Source: Leptodactylus fallax
Lineage: Eukaryota > Chordata > Amphibia > Anura > Leptodactylidae
Direction of reading: 5' to 3'
NCBI GenBank assembly: GCA_947044405.1
Contig: CAMRHE010000330.1
Location: 1,612,001 to 1,676,000, forward strand
DNA length: 64,000 bases
Part shown: positions 33,951 to 45,641 of the stretch, piece after piece
Position numbering within the stretch: the first letter of the stretch is position 1
Layout: the number at the start of each line of letters is the position of its first letter
The notes under the pieces: generated by a model
Told to the model about the DNA's origin: nothing
Seen by the model: the letters and a program-made list of their open reading frames with translations, nothing else
Database searches by the model: none
Translations under genes and position numbers: made by a program

Positions 33951-35560
33951 ACTTATCCAGAAGTTTACATACACTATATAAAAAGACACATATGCATGTT
34001 TTTCTCACTATCTGACATGAAATCAGAACAAACCTTTCCCATTTTAGGTCAATTAGGATTACCAAAATTATTTATATTTGCCAAATGCCAGAATAATGAG
34101 AGAGAGAATTTTTAAGGCGTTTTTATTACTTTCCGCAAAGTCAAAAGTTTACATACATTTCATTAGTATTTGGTACCATTGCACTTAAACTGTATGACTT
34201 GGGTCAAACATTTTGGATATCCTTCCACAAGCTTCTCACAATAGTTGGTAGGAATTTGGGCCCATTCCTCCTGACAGAACTGGTGTCACTGAGCCATGTT
34301 TGTAGGCTGCCTTGCTCACACCTGCCTTTTCAGCTTTACCCATAAATTTTCAATAGGATTGAGATCAGGGCTTTGTGATGGCCACTCCAAAACATTAACT
34401 TTGTTATCCTTAAGCCACTTTGTAACCAGTTTGGTAGTATGCTTTGGGTCATTGTCCATTTGGAAGACCCATTTTCGCCCAAGCTTTAACTTCCTGGCTG
34501 ATGTCTTGAGCTGTTGCTTCAGTATTGCCACATAATGTTCTTTCCTCATGATGCCATCTATTTTGTGAAGTGCACCAGTCTCTCCTGCAGCAAAACAACC
34601 CCACAACATGATGCTGCCACCCCCGTGTGTCACAGTTGGGATGGTGTTCTCAGGCTTGCAAGCTTCTCCCTTTTTCCTCCAAACGTAACGATGGTCATTA
34701 TGGCCAAACATTTCAATTTTAGTTTCGTCAGACCACAGGACATGTCTCCAAAAATTAAGGTCTTTGTTCCTCTGTGCATTTGCAAACATTAATCTGGCTT
34801 TTTTATGTTTCTTTTGGAGTAATGGCTTCTTCCTGGCAGAGTGACCTTTCAGCCTGTGTTGATACAGTACTCGTTTCACTGTTGATAATGTCACACTCTT
34901 ACCAGCTTCAGCCAGCATCTTCACAAGGTCTTTTGCTTTTGGTTTTGTGTTGACAAGCACATTTCAAACAAAAGCACGTTCATCTCTGGGACACAGAACC
35001 TGTCTCCTTCCTGAGCGGTATAATGGCTGGACATTCCCATCTTGTTTGTACTTGCGTATAATTGTTTGTACAGATGAACGAGGCACCTTCAGGTATCTGG
35101 AAATTGCACCCAAGGATGAACCAGAGTTGTGCAAGTCCACAATTCTCTTCCTGATATCTTGACTGATTTCTTTAGACTTTCCCATGATGTTACACAAAGA
35201 AACTGTGTGTTTTAGGGGTGCCTTAAAATACATTCACAGATATGTCTCTAATTAACTCAGATGTTGCCAATAAACCTATCAGAAGCTTCCAAAGACATGA
35301 CATCATCATATGGGCTGTCCCAAATTGTTTAAAGGTATAGTAATCTTAGTATATGTAAACTTTTGACTTTGCGGAAAGTAATAAAAATGCCTTAAACAAT
35401 TCTCTCTCTCATTATTCTGGAATTTGGCAAATATAAATAATTTTGGTAATCCTAATTGACCTAAAACTGGAAAGGTTTTTTCTGATTTCATGTCAGATAG
35501 TGAGAAAAACATGGATATGTGTCTTTTTATATAGTGTATGTTAATTTCTGGTTTCAACTG
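33951..35560 (-). mobile_element. Sleeping Beauty-like Tc1 element, copy A, nearly complete
   Basis: About 1.6 kb. The right end is GGTTTCAACTG followed by TA (35561-35562). The left end is eroded (TTATCCAGAAGTTTACATAC). Each roughly 210-bp inverted repeat holds an outer and an inner transposase-site-like repeat: GAAGTTTACATACAC near 33963 and AAAAGTTTACATACAT near 34143, mirrored near 35360 and 35545. This is the IR/DR layout known for Sleeping Beauty-type elements. The transposase pseudogene fills the interior. Confidence 0.9.
34163..35185 (-). pseudogene. Sleeping Beauty-like Tc1 transposase, three nonsense codons
   Basis: From ATG at 35185 (MGKSKEIS) to TAA at 34163-34165 the frame is exactly 341 codons with no frameshift, giving the 340-residue length usual for this subfamily. 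The N-terminal paired-like DNA-binding region has GSSLGAISRYLKVPRSSVQT and SGRRQVLCPRDER. The catalytic residues are all present: D153 in WSDETK, D244 in MDNDPKH, E279 in NPIENLW. The Gly-rich box is [15 protein letters not shown]. Breaks: in-frame TGA at codons 74, 290 and 300. The first two lie where relatives have Arg, consistent with CGA-to-TGA decay. Non-functional as it stands. Confidence 0.92.
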
Positions 35561-35599
35561 TATATGGTGGGAAGCAGTGCTGGTTGTTTTCAAGTGAAT

Positions 35600-36345
35600 G
35601 TAGACACTGGCACTGTCTGGGTTTTAGCGCTTGATGTCTCTTGACACACAGGAAATGCCTGTAAACGCCCTCTCTGCCAATATTGATGGTATTAGGATAG
35701 GACATCAATATTACATCTATGGCTCTGACTGTCAGGACCCCTGCAGATCAGCTGTTTTGGGACAGTGTGGCTACAGGTAATGTTAACATGCCGGGAGTCA
35801 TGTCCTACGATATACACCGCTGCAGTAGCTAAATCCTCTGCTACACATTGTTCAGCAAATGAGCAGCACGGCTCCCTGCATGTTAACATTTCCATTAGCC
35901 ACACTGTTCTGATAAAGCTGATCTACAGGTGTCCTGGTTATTGGACCCCTACAGATGTGATATTGGTGGGGACCACTGAGGCCACTAATTGGTTTCAGTG
36001 GTCACGTGAGGTGCAGGAATTCTGGCAATGAGGCGCTGGCACAGGACAGAACAGACACGGCTTTCAGACAATGGAGAACCAAAGCCAGGTTTTGCTTCTT
36101 TTTTTTTTTTTTATTTCACACCTCCCCCAGTCTCCACACTGGTTGCTCCAATTCTTGGACAACCCCTTTAATACTCCCCCCTAATGTCTCAAACTGTTTA
36201 ATCCTACCCCATAGGACATTGGGCTCCATTACTGCACCATAGAATATAATGGCCTTATCACTGGTCCCCCATGCAGTAGCCCCATTACTGGTTCCCTATG
36301 CAGTGGTCCCTTTACTGGTCCCCCATACAGTGGGGTTAGATCATA
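35600..36345. repeat. Composite of T2-like arms and a 27-bp repeat
   Basis: 35690-35955 is an inverted structure (CAGGACCCCTGCAGATCAGC ... GCTGATCTACAGGTGTCCTG) related to 46600-46910. 35965-36171 is the right half of the family at 46238-46595, ending GGTTGCTCCAATTCTTGGAC and CCCCTTTAA. 36175-36345 is related to 46064-46200 and includes about three 27-bp units around ACTGGTCCCCCATGCAGT. The same set of modules thus occurs inside the hAT at 44341. Confidence 0.55.
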
Positions 36346-37264
36346 AGTTACCTATCTGCTTCTTGGTCCTGCTCTATCTCTCTACTCTAGGCACACTGTT
36401 GTGACATGTGCGTCTGATGGCTGGGGAGCAGACAGGTACTACCAACACTTACCTCTCATGCCACGCAACAAGTCAGTCTGTGGCTTCTGCTCTACCAGTA
36501 GCAGAACAGGGTTGGGGCTCCACTTATCCCTGTTTCTGTGATCTGGTTGTATTTTTAACAACCGGATTTGCAAAACCAGGGAGAACCAGCTGCATCCCAC
36601 CTATGCAAATGAACCTGATCATAGTCATGACAACCAGTATAAAAACACCCACTGTTTACACTGCTGGTTGTATTGAATGTGAAATCTACAAAACAGAGAA
36701 ACAGTTGATATTACAAAGTAACTTCTCTTATTCTATGTCTCAAAAATGTATTTATAAAAAGGTCTTAGACCCCCTTTAATAGTAAAAGTTGATCGAGGCA
36801 AGTTTTATCCAAGACTGTAAAAAAAAAAATATTGTTATAAAAGTGTAAAAAAATCACTTGAGTGTAAGTAAATCTGATGAATTCAAATATGACAATTGCT
36901 CCCCCAGAATTTTGTCTGACTGAACTGTGACAAAACCCTCTAATCTGTCTTTTGTTTATGTTAAACGCCTCAACCAATTTAAGAACATGGGATGATTTAA
37001 TTCCTGGCGGAACACTCAACATATACAATTGTTTCAGATAAATTCACTCTACAGTATAAGTAACTTCTAAAGTAATCTGTAATTAGGAAGATGGGAAAGT
37101 ACTATGTGAGACAAGCCAGGCGTGTTATGAACCAAGATACATATGTGCGGAGACTGTTAAAATAAGCTTAAAGGCGCATTACAATATTAATTTTAGAACA
37201 GAATTATAGTGCAAGCTATACAGTGTATTAACTCACTGAATATATTATAGGATTCTTAATATTA
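36346..37264. other. No gene recognised
   Basis: Unique-looking. The longest frame (123 codons, 36408-36779 plus) has no recognisable domain and low-complexity flanks. Confidence 0.4.
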
Positions 37265-37265
37265 T

Positions 37266-37530
37266 TTAAAGGGAATTTATCACTTATATTTTTATACTAA
37301 TTAAAACAAGATGCTGAAAATTTTTCTTTCTTATAATCTGTTTTTTTCTGACTGTAGATTTTTTTTGTTATTTTCATTTTTTTCTGGTCATCTTGATTTT
37401 GAGGAGAGCCTTGTTTAAATTGGTGCTGTGTTTTGAGAACAGTGAGTCGGGATATGACTCATTGACTTCTATGGGAGAGAGTTGTGGGCATGCTTTGTGA
37501 CCTCTGCAGGGAGGGGGAGAAGGTGAGCTA
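37266..37530. repeat. T2-like left half
   Basis: TTTAAAGGGAATTTATCAC opens an arm-like stretch (CATCTTGATTTTGAGGAGAG). No matching right end is found, so it is either truncated or diverged. Confidence 0.35.
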
Positions 37531-37539
37531 TTCAGACGT

Positions 37540-38890
37540 AGCAATTGCTAAACAAGAGTTGTTTGCGCCAAACAAATGTTCAACCAGAAATGAATCAGAG
37601 ACTCAAACCAAAACTACCCCAGAAGTCAAATCCAAAATATTAACAAAAAGAAAAAATGGCCAAGATAAATAGAATAATGAAAAATAAAAATAAAACTCAA
37701 CGTTTATTAAGATAATTAAAACCTAGACATATACCCATGTCCATAATGTTACTAGACATAAACATATAGACTGCCACCTCTCCCAGTTTCAAAGTGCATA
37801 TAGAGAGTCAAGACCAAATGATATTTTAAAGGGATTCTATCATTGGGGAAACATGTTTTTAACTGAAGCCAAGTCGTAATAGCCTTTATAAAGGCTATTC
37901 TTCTCCTACCTTTGTTGTTTCGCTCCTCGCCGCGGTTTAGAAGAAATGTTGATTTTTATCTTTATGCAAATGCGTCTTCAGAATTCACAGGGGGCGTTCC
38001 CCCAGTGCTGAAACTGTACAGGGGGCGTCCCCTGTGCTCTCCTCAGATGCATTTTTGAACTTACCACGCCGCCTCTCTTCTTCTTTAGCAGACGCCTCTT
38101 CTTGACATCATCCTTGTACGAGCCTTCGTTCGACCATTTTCCTGTGGTCTATTACATACAGCGCATGTAGTACGCTCGTGTAATAGGCCACAGGAAAATG
38201 GCCGAATGGACATGCGTAGTCGGCGCATGTCTCCCAAATGAAGAAGGCGAGCACAAGGGACTCCCCCTGTGCAGTTTCAGCACTGGGTGAACACCCCCTG
38301 TGCATTCTGAAGATGCATTTGCATAAAGATAAAAATCAACATTTCTTCTAAACGGTGGCGAGGAGCGAAACAAGAAAGATAGGAGAAGAATAGCCTTTAT
38401 AAAGGCTATTACGACGTGGCTTCAGTTAAAAACATGTTTCCCCAATGATAGAATCCCTTTAAGTCTTGCCCAATAATACCCAGGACTGGTGGCTAGATAA
38501 ACCACAGTAACATATAAACTTGCGGTATATTCAAATATAGCGCTACCGGCTAAACCATCCTTGTTATGTGAACAAATAGGGCAATGTGTTAATAGAGTGG
38601 AGTTTAAGATAAGTTGCAACTCTTCTAACTCAAAAAAACACTGCCTCTATTAATGGAGAAGGGTCTTTGGATATTACAGGTCACTAGAACAAAGTCCAGT
38701 TGACACATATAGATAGTCAATCCACTCCTCCCCTCCTAGCCATACAATTTCTCTCCCACCTTCCAACGCATTTTCCCTAGTGGATAGTCATAACACCAGG
38801 TTCATAAGGGAGTCTCTGTGAATAGACAGAGAGAAGGACAAAGGCAAAAATAACAAAGATAATGTGGTGAAAACCACAGTTCCCGATGCC
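37540..38890. other. Unclassified repeat hosting a T2-like insertion
   Basis: Sequence on both sides of 37830-38458 reads like one older unit: A-rich AACTCAACGTTTATTAAG near 37695 to CCAACGCATTTTCCCTAG near 38765. It may be a Penelope- or DIRS-type remnant on the minus strand, but no protein motif supports that. Confidence 0.25.
37830..38458. mobile_element. T2-like foldback element with roughly 220-bp arms
   Basis: TTAA at 37826-37829 and 38459-38462 flank AGGGATTCTATCATTGGGG and its exact partner. The arms stay about 95% complementary for roughly 220 bp. Each contains TAGCCTTTATAAAGGCTA, itself a perfect palindrome, plus TTTCGCTCCTCGCC and CCCAGTGCTGAAACTG. The central 200 bp has a second palindrome (GTGTAATAGGCCACAGGAAA and its partner). 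No coding capacity. Confidence 0.9.
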
Positions 38891-38899
38891 TTGATGGTG

Positions 38900-38977
38900 G
38901 GCACCGGTACTTTAAATGTTAAGAGACCCAAACCAGCTGAACCCGAAACAAATCTTGAGAGGTTTGCCCATCTCTAA
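38900..38977. repeat. TAGAGATG-family right-end fragment
   Basis: AACCCGAAACAAATC ... GAGGTTTGCCCATCTCTA matches the right ends near 25384 and 51423. The left part is missing. Confidence 0.55.
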
Positions 38978-39812
38978 TGGGGAGACATCCCTTGCTTGTG
39001 CATGATAAAATAAGAGGGTGCTCTCAAAACTTCACATGAATAACTGTATCCTACTGAGAAACAGTACAAAATGCTTCTAGGGGAGAATGCCTGCACAATA
39101 TGGTATCCAATGGATCCACACAATTCTATGTTACCTTCTAAAACGTCGCTCTAGAGCAAGTTCTCCTTTTTCCACCAAGAAGGACTTATTTGAATATTCT
39201 TTTTTGGTGAGCCACCAGTAACTCTACTCCCCTGAACTAAGGCTTGCACTTGTATAAGCTCATTTCATGTGGATATTTGTCTTAAAATGAGAAACATTTT
39301 ATCACTACATCCAATGTCTTTAATCTAAATAAATTAGAGGAAAATTTGCTTTGCTTTCCTGCATTGTTCCAAAGCATTTCCCTTTCTCAAACATAATATA
39401 TACCAATGGGAGGTTGACTTAGCAAACATCTCATGTTACTCCCTGTTGGGCATAGCTTCTTAGCACTTAACTAAACGGTCAATGTCAACCACCCAATGCT
39501 TAGAAAATGACAAGAGTATATCTTCATCATTGTCATTGGTCTTGAGTGCAAGAATCACATTGCGGTTTTTGCTACTTTACAGAACTGATATAGAGTTTTT
39601 AGTACAAAAGCGTTCACTCCAGCACTGAACTGACAACTGTTGTATTCAAGAAAAGATTTCCACTGCTAGGCTGATCCAACCACAATGAAAGTGAATATTA
39701 AGCCAATGCTTTTGGGCAACCAGAATTTTAGTATATACTTTAACTCTATGGCTATATTAAGGGAAGCCATACTGATTTGGAAGGGTCGCAAGAAGTTGGC
39801 TATCAATTAAGG
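38978..39812. other. No gene recognised
   Basis: Unique-looking AT-rich DNA without visible coding or repeat structure. Confidence 0.4.
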
Positions 39813-39820
39813 CAAAGACA

Positions 39821-40253
39821 CAGGACCGCTTTAACCATAAAGCCAAGGGTGCAGCCACACTGGGCCCTATGGTTGCGGGGGCCCTGTAGGCCGCCCTGGA
39901 TCGAGCGGGACAGTCCCAAATTTCGGATGCTGTCCTGTTGTTCCTGGTGGCAGACAGTGATTTCAACTCTATCTGTGTCCTTAGGACACAGCTAGAGGTT
40001 GAATACAATAGTGGAACACGGAGCTATCAGCTTCGGCTGATGATGGAAAGAGCAATGAGCACCAAGCCACAGACATTACAGCCAGCGCCTGCAGGTCTGT
40101 GGGAATGAGGTTCGGTAAGTATTGTTTTTTTTTTGTTTTGTTTTTTTTAATGTAACATTGGTGGTTGAGGGGGCAAGGGAAATTATGGGTGGGCATTGCG
40201 GGCCCACTTTCAAAAAGTTTGCACAGGGCCCCCAATGCATTAAAATGGCCCTG
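39821..40253. mobile_element. Short non-autonomous hAT element with perfect 8-bp duplication
   Basis: CAAAGACA occurs on both sides (39813-39820 and 40254-40261). The ends are CAGGACCGCTTTAACCATAA and, inverted, CAGGGCCATTTTAATGCATT. The sub-terminal strings ACTGGGCCCTATGG and GCGGGCCCACTTTC are typical of GC-rich hAT shells. At 433 bp with no transposase and an unmutated duplication, it is probably a fairly recent insertion. Confidence 0.88.
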
Positions 40254-40261
40254 CAAAGACA

Positions 40262-41265
40262 AATCCCTATTGACAAGTAACCACTTTGTTCCTAATATCA
40301 GATCATGGTTCATGCTCTTTAGTTGCAAATTATATATAGCAAAAATCTATTAACTTGCCTATTTTTTAAAGTATTCCTACTTTGCAGCTTTTTTTCCACA
40401 CCGGCCTAAAACTTTTGTAATTTACTGTATTAAAGGTTTTTTTTAGAATGTGAAGAAATTATAATGGGAATGTCACATAGATTTTACTGCTTTCAACAAT
40501 GAAGAAATGTATATATCCTGTGTGTTTCCTGTTTGTAACACAAAATATCAAATGATCTCAAGGCTGCATTGCATCTCTAGGAAACATTTCATTCCTCACG
40601 TAATACAGAATCGTTTAGATGCTAGGTACAGACCGTATAAGCAGGTTTTCCATTCAACAACTCACTACTTTGAAAATTCAAGGTGTCGCTGTAGATAAGA
40701 ATTTTAAATGGGAAAAGAGAGGCTGATGTGACTCCTAGATCAGACTATTTCACTTTCTAAAAAAGTGGCTTATCAGAAATATTTATCCTCAGTAGTAATT
40801 GGAGTGACAGCATATGAACCCCAAATCCATGTTTCATCAACTTAAGTACAACAGTTAACAGTATACTCTATGGGATGTCAAAGCAAACCAGGTTTATTAC
40901 AATTTGTATATCCTCAATTAGCTAGGAAATATATGAGGTTGACATTTACTAGACTAGACTAGTTTTGTCATTAACTACATATTGTCCATTCCCTTTTACC
41001 AAAGTGGTTGTCTCATGATGACAATCCATGTCCACATGCCCTACTAGGCCATATAAAATTTCTCAAGGGGCTCCAGAACCCCATTCTATGAAATCTACTC
41101 TTTAATTCAGGTTGAATTCCAGTAGATCTGGCCTATCCATGGGTTATCCGCTATTTAAAAACATTTTGTGAGACAATCCCTAATGTTTTAGGTTTTTTTT
41201 AGAAATACTAGTGAATGGCTATATAAAGGTAATATAAAAATAATCATAGGTTTTGAAATGGTATG
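40262..41265. other. No gene recognised
   Basis: Unique-looking DNA. 40500-40700 is more balanced in composition and could be conserved, but nothing decisive is visible. Confidence 0.35.
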
Positions 41266-41269
41266 TTAA

Positions 41270-41590
41270 AGGGAGTGTGTCACCAGAGCCCAGCATATCA
41301 ACCCAACCATGTAGATAGATAAGTTGAGGTCACCTGAATCAAATTATGTTATCCTCTTGTAAATCGGTGCCTTTGTTGCCAAAATATCGCTATTTTTATC
41401 AATATGCAAATGGACTCTTTGGATGTGGCCTTTGCTCCACAAAGTGGCGATGCCCCTATTACTCCAAATAGTGATATCTCACCAACGGACTTTCCAAATC
41501 ACAAATGGAAAACACCATTTATTCAGGTTACCCTAACCTATGTATCTGCAGGGCTGGATAGATATGTTGGGTTCTGGTGACAGACTCCCT
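41270..41590. mobile_element. T2-like foldback element (AGGGAGTGTGTCACCAG)
   Basis: TTAA at 41266-41269 and 41591-41594 flank AGGGAGTGTGTCACCAGAGC and TCTGGTGACAGACTCCCT. The inner arms pair ATAAGTTGAGGTCACCTGAA-like sequence with its diverged complement. Confidence 0.88.
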
Positions 41591-41594
41591 TTAA

Positions 41595-43129
41595 ATGGCT
41601 TGACTCAGTTCCAGGCCCTCCTGACATCCTTGTACTTTATAATTGTCTATATGTGATCTGAAATTTTTTTTTTTTTTAAATGCTTGGTCCTAACTGATTT
41701 AAAATAGGCTGGTTCTTCAAGGGTTAAAAAATAAACTATCTATATAGAATGTTGGCCCTGTAAACAATATGATGTTAAATGGTGGGCATTCACTTTAAGG
41801 CTTAGTCAATGCTTTCCTTCGAAGGGAAAACACATGTAATGTTGTTCAGAAGCAAAAGCCTTTCTGGCAGACAACAGATTCAATCACTGAAGGCGATGTT
41901 AGAACATACCTTGATTATTAACAAAATATATTCCACAAGGACACTCTTACTATATAACCTTTTGCCCTGTGCACATAAAAAAATCAGTATTTCATTCCAT
42001 CATTCCCCATAAGTGCATATAGCTGAATAAAGAAACTTGGAAATTACCTCTGCCTCCGGATAATGTGTAGCCAGTATAAATCTTTAGAATTGCAAAATGT
42101 TACTATGTTCCATTCTCCTTATTACAGGGGATATAATATTACACCTTCACAGCCTCTATTCATACCCATCCACATTTAAATGTGTCAGTTCATTGAAATA
42201 TTAATAATATTGCGATGACTACTAGTAATGAAGGTGAAAATTCATTCACTCTTAAAAGTTTACAGAGTCGTTGACAATTTAGCTCTAAAAGACCTCCTTC
42301 CTTGCAAAAACCATGTACAGATGTAGCAAAGTTTAACTTGACAGTGCTGCAGTATCTATACACTTTAGATAATCTAAAATGAACTTCTATAATTATGGAA
42401 ACATTGCAAATTATATGCAGTATATATACTCATTGACTAAAAAATAATGCACCCAGTATTGTCAGATCATCCTGTAGTTATGTCTCAGGCATTTATGTTA
42501 GTAATTACAAGTATGAGCTGAATAGACACTGGACCGTGCCACCAGAAGGTGAAAAAGTGCTTCCCCTACTGCCCTATAATAAGGCTCTCAGTGGCTACTT
42601 TTGGGTAGTGTACCTTCTGGTGAGATATCATTGACTGCTAGGCATGTCCCTATGATGCACTTTAAGGCATTTTACCCAGATGACAGATTTTTAGATGGGG
42701 GCTAGGACCCAGTTGAAAGACAAGTTGCCTGCCATCTAGGCTATTCTGACCTAGTCATTGGGAGATGATAGGAGCAATGGTCGGAAATGGTGAACAGGTT
42801 CTGGACAGCCCAGGCAGACCACAAGGTCTAGAGAGGATCTTTTGATCTTCCAATAAGTATGAGCAGCTCTCACAGTTTCCTTGCCTACCACCCAGATACA
42901 GGTGGCAACTTCTTAACACACCCTTGTGTGTTCCCAAACCATTTCCTCTTAGTAGAAGGAAATTTCGTGTCATGATACCCATTATATGTCCTGGCATTGC
43001 TAACCAAGTCACCTGGATAATATACAGAACCTGTATTCCTCCATGCCCAAACATTTCTCATCTTCTATCCAGGCTAGAGGGGCCCTTACAGACACAGCCT
43101 ATTTTTGCCATAAGGACACAGCATTATTT
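41595..43129. other. No gene recognised
   Basis: About 1.5 kb of unique-looking DNA. The 99-codon frames on opposite strands around 42755-43223 show no domain. Confidence 0.4.
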
Positions 43130-43437
43130 TTCATTTTTTCATCATCATATTGCAATTGCCTTCACTTTTTCTTTTTATGTTAACATAGCCATATGCAGGC
43201 TTGTTTTTTGTGGGATTAGTTGAATTTTTAACAGCATCATTTTTGCAACACAAATAATTTAATAATTAACATTTTTTAACTCTTTCTGGGAGAGAATGGG
43301 AAAAAAACAGCAATTTTGCCAATGATTTTTGCACTATGAATTTTGCTCTGTTCATTCTATGGTAAAAATAACAGTTTTAATTTATTCTGTGGGTCAGTAC
43401 AATTATGGCGATACCAAACATGTATAGGTTTTTAATG
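43130..43437. repeat. TTAACCCC-type element fragment
   Basis: Ends in GGGTCAGTACAATTATGGCG and ATACCAAACATGTATAGG, matching 47470-47520 and 58320-58345. It is cut off where the L2 sequence begins near 43438. Confidence 0.55.
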
Positions 43438-43440
43438 TCT

Positions 43441-44301
43441 ACTACTATGACACTAAATGCTGACGACACCCAAATATATCTCTCTGGACCAGACATTACC
43501 TCTCTGTTGTCCAGAGTCCCAGAATGTCTAGCAGCCGCAGCCTCCTTTCTCTCCTCCCGATTTCTCAAACTCAACATGGAGAAAAACGGAGTTCATAATC
43601 TTCACCCCTCCAAGCACGACCCCCTAGCTGACCCATCTATCAAAATTAACAAAACCACACTCACCCCAGTCCCACAGGCCCGCTGCCTTGGGATAACCTT
43701 AGACTCTGACCTATCCTTCAAGCCGCATAACCTTCAAACCCTCAACACCTCCTGCCACCTCCAACTCAAGAACATCCATCGAATCCACTCCTTCCTCACC
43801 CCTGAAACTACAAAGATGCTAGTCCATGCCCTCATAATCTCCCGCCTAGACTACTGTAACACCCTTCTCCATGGCCTCCCAGCAAACACCCTCACCCCCC
43901 TCCAGTCCACCTTAAACTGTGCTGCTCGCTTAATACACCTTTCCCCCCGTTCTTCATCGGCCACTCCCCTCTGCCAATCCCTTCACTGGCTACCCGTTGC
44001 CCAGCGAGTAGAGTTCAAATTACTAACACTGACATACAAAGCCATCCACAACCTGTCCCCTCCATATATCTCCGACCTAATGTCCCGCTACCTGCCCACA
44101 CGTAACCTCCGATCCTCCAAAGACCTCCTACTTCGCTCTGCTCTTATCCGCTCTTCACAAAACCGTCTCCAAGACTTCTCCCGTGCATCCCCTGTACTCT
44201 GGAACTCATTACCAAGACACATAAGACTGTGCACCACAGTCACAAGCTTCAAGAAGGCCCTGAAGACTCACCTATTCAGGAAGGTCTACAACCTCCAATA
44301 A
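43441..44301 (+). pseudogene. L2 LINE reverse transcriptase, C-terminal 287 codons
   Basis: The frame is open to the natural TAA at 44299-44301. It begins at the catalytic box, which reads NADDTQIYLSGPD (relatives have Y or F before ADD). Typical L2 motifs follow: FLSSRFLKLNMEK, CLGITLDSDLSF, LIISRLDYCNTLLHGLP, LNCAARLIHL, LHWLPVAQRVEFKLL, SPVLWNSLPRHIR and FKKALKTHLF. All upstream parts (endonuclease, fingers) are missing through 5' truncation, so it cannot mobilise itself. The lack of stops over 287 codons points to a fairly recent insertion. The apparent ATG at 43405 lies in host sequence. Confidence 0.9.
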
Positions 44302-44649
44302 CACTACTGTCACCACACCACCATCGGTACAGCCTCTACCCAGGGTCGGACTGACCCACCGGGGAACCGGTGAATCCACCGGTGGGCCCCGAGCCCCGAC
44401 TATTAATCCTCATGTCATGGGGGCCCGATCGGAATCCTGACCATCCCGATCGGGCCCCTGACCAGTGGCGTAAAGACTGGGCTCGGCGGGGTATGGGGCC
44501 CGTGGCCAGCTGGAGATGGCCGGGGCTCCGGACCACTATGATAGTGGTCGGGGAAAGCCCGGTTCCCCGACCGCTATACATACTGTTATTGGAAAGGGAC
44601 CAGGGCATATTGCCAGGCCCCTTTCCAATAGATGGCAGGGCAGGACACC

Positions 44650-45005
44650 CAGGGGAGGTGACTGAAAATAATAAATACATATTCTCACCTCTCCGGGGCA
44701 CAGCGTCTTCTCCGGCGTTCCTCCGTCATGTGACTGAGGCCTGTGATTAGGCCCCGGCGGTCACATGGGGGCGCGGCCGCGTAATGACGTCAGTGCGCCC
44801 CCACGTGACCGCTGAGGCCCAATCACAGGCCTCAGCAGCGACGTCGGAAAAGGTCCTGAAGACGCTGAAGACAACAGGATGGAGCGAGGATGCCAAGGAA
44901 AGGTAAGTCAAGGTGAGTATGAGAGTTTGTTATTTTGAATCACTTCCCCTGGGCCTCCGATTGTTATACTCTGGGGTCTGAGGAGACCCTAAAGTATAAT
45001 AATAG
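44650..45005. repeat. Palindromic cassette, copy 5
   Basis: Left arm: CCAGGGGAGGTGACTGAAAA, TATTCTCACCTCTCC. The loop has GACTGAGGCCTGTGATTAGG, TGACGTCA (44785-44792) and CCCAATCACAGGCCTCAG. The right arm has AGGTGAGTATGAGAG, TCACTTCCCCTGGGCCTCC, TTGTTATACTCTGGGGTCTG and CCCTAAAGTATAATAATAG. Confidence 0.8.
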
Positions 45006-45029
45006 CACTGAAGCGGAGGGGGGCTATTG

Positions 45030-45170
45030 GGCGCATATAATACTGTGTGGGGGCCACTGTGGGGAGTATATAATACTGGGTGGGATCCACTGTGGGGAGT
45101 ATATAATACTGGGTGGGGGCCACTGTGGGGAGTATATAATACTGGGTGGGGGCCACTGTGGAGCTTATAC
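45030..45170. repeat. 33-bp minisatellite, about 4 units
   Basis: The unit is GGGGAGTATATAATACTGGG plus TGGGGGCCACTGT. Reverse-complemented it resembles the 31-bp unit of 26645-26965 (CACAGTGGCCCC ... CAGTATTAT), so the arrays are probably related. Confidence 0.85.
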
Positions 45171-45641
45171 TCCATACATTGGCTCCTTCATTTTTTTTTT
45201 TTTTTAATTACGCCGGGGCAGGTGAAAAAAAGCAAAACCAAAAAAAAAAAAACCCCAAACTTTCTCTCCTGTCCCTAGTGCCTCCCAGCGCGGTTCGGTC
45301 CTGCAGTTCTGTTGTTTTCTTCCAGCTGAAGTTCCCCCTGCACATGACTACCTGTGACGTCATGTGACCCCTGAGGCCAATCAGCGGCCTAAGGGAAGGG
45401 ACCTGAGACGTCACAGCAAGTGAGGACTTCTGGCAAAAGAAGATAGCGGAGCTGCAGGACCGGACCGTGCTGGGAGGACACTGGGTACAGGTGAGTATGT
45501 TTAGCATGGGGGGGATAGTATGTTTTTTGGGGGGGTAGGGGGGATTCACCTCCCCCGGACTAATTATAAAAAAGAAAAAAATTATACTGGACAACCTCTT
45601 TAAAGTGTGGTGCATTAGGTGGGCCCTGGGGGGTATATTAA

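Noticed and set aside
34296..35162. Plus-strand frames opposite the Tc1 transposase
   Set aside because: Antisense shadows of the transposase pseudogene, and repeated in copy B for the same reason.
36408..36779. 123-codon plus-strand frame
   Set aside because: No domain, and the flanking sequence is repeat-derived. Not supported as a gene.
44464..45210. A possible extra hAT (CAGTGGCGTAAAGACTGG ... AATTACGCCGGGG) nested in the composite hAT
   Set aside because: The left end is plausible but no matching 8-bp duplication was found, so I did not annotate it separately.
44930..45278. Repeat-protein-like frames (GVYNTGW / HSGPHPVLYTP repeats)
   Set aside because: Translation of the 33-bp minisatellite, whose length is a multiple of three.
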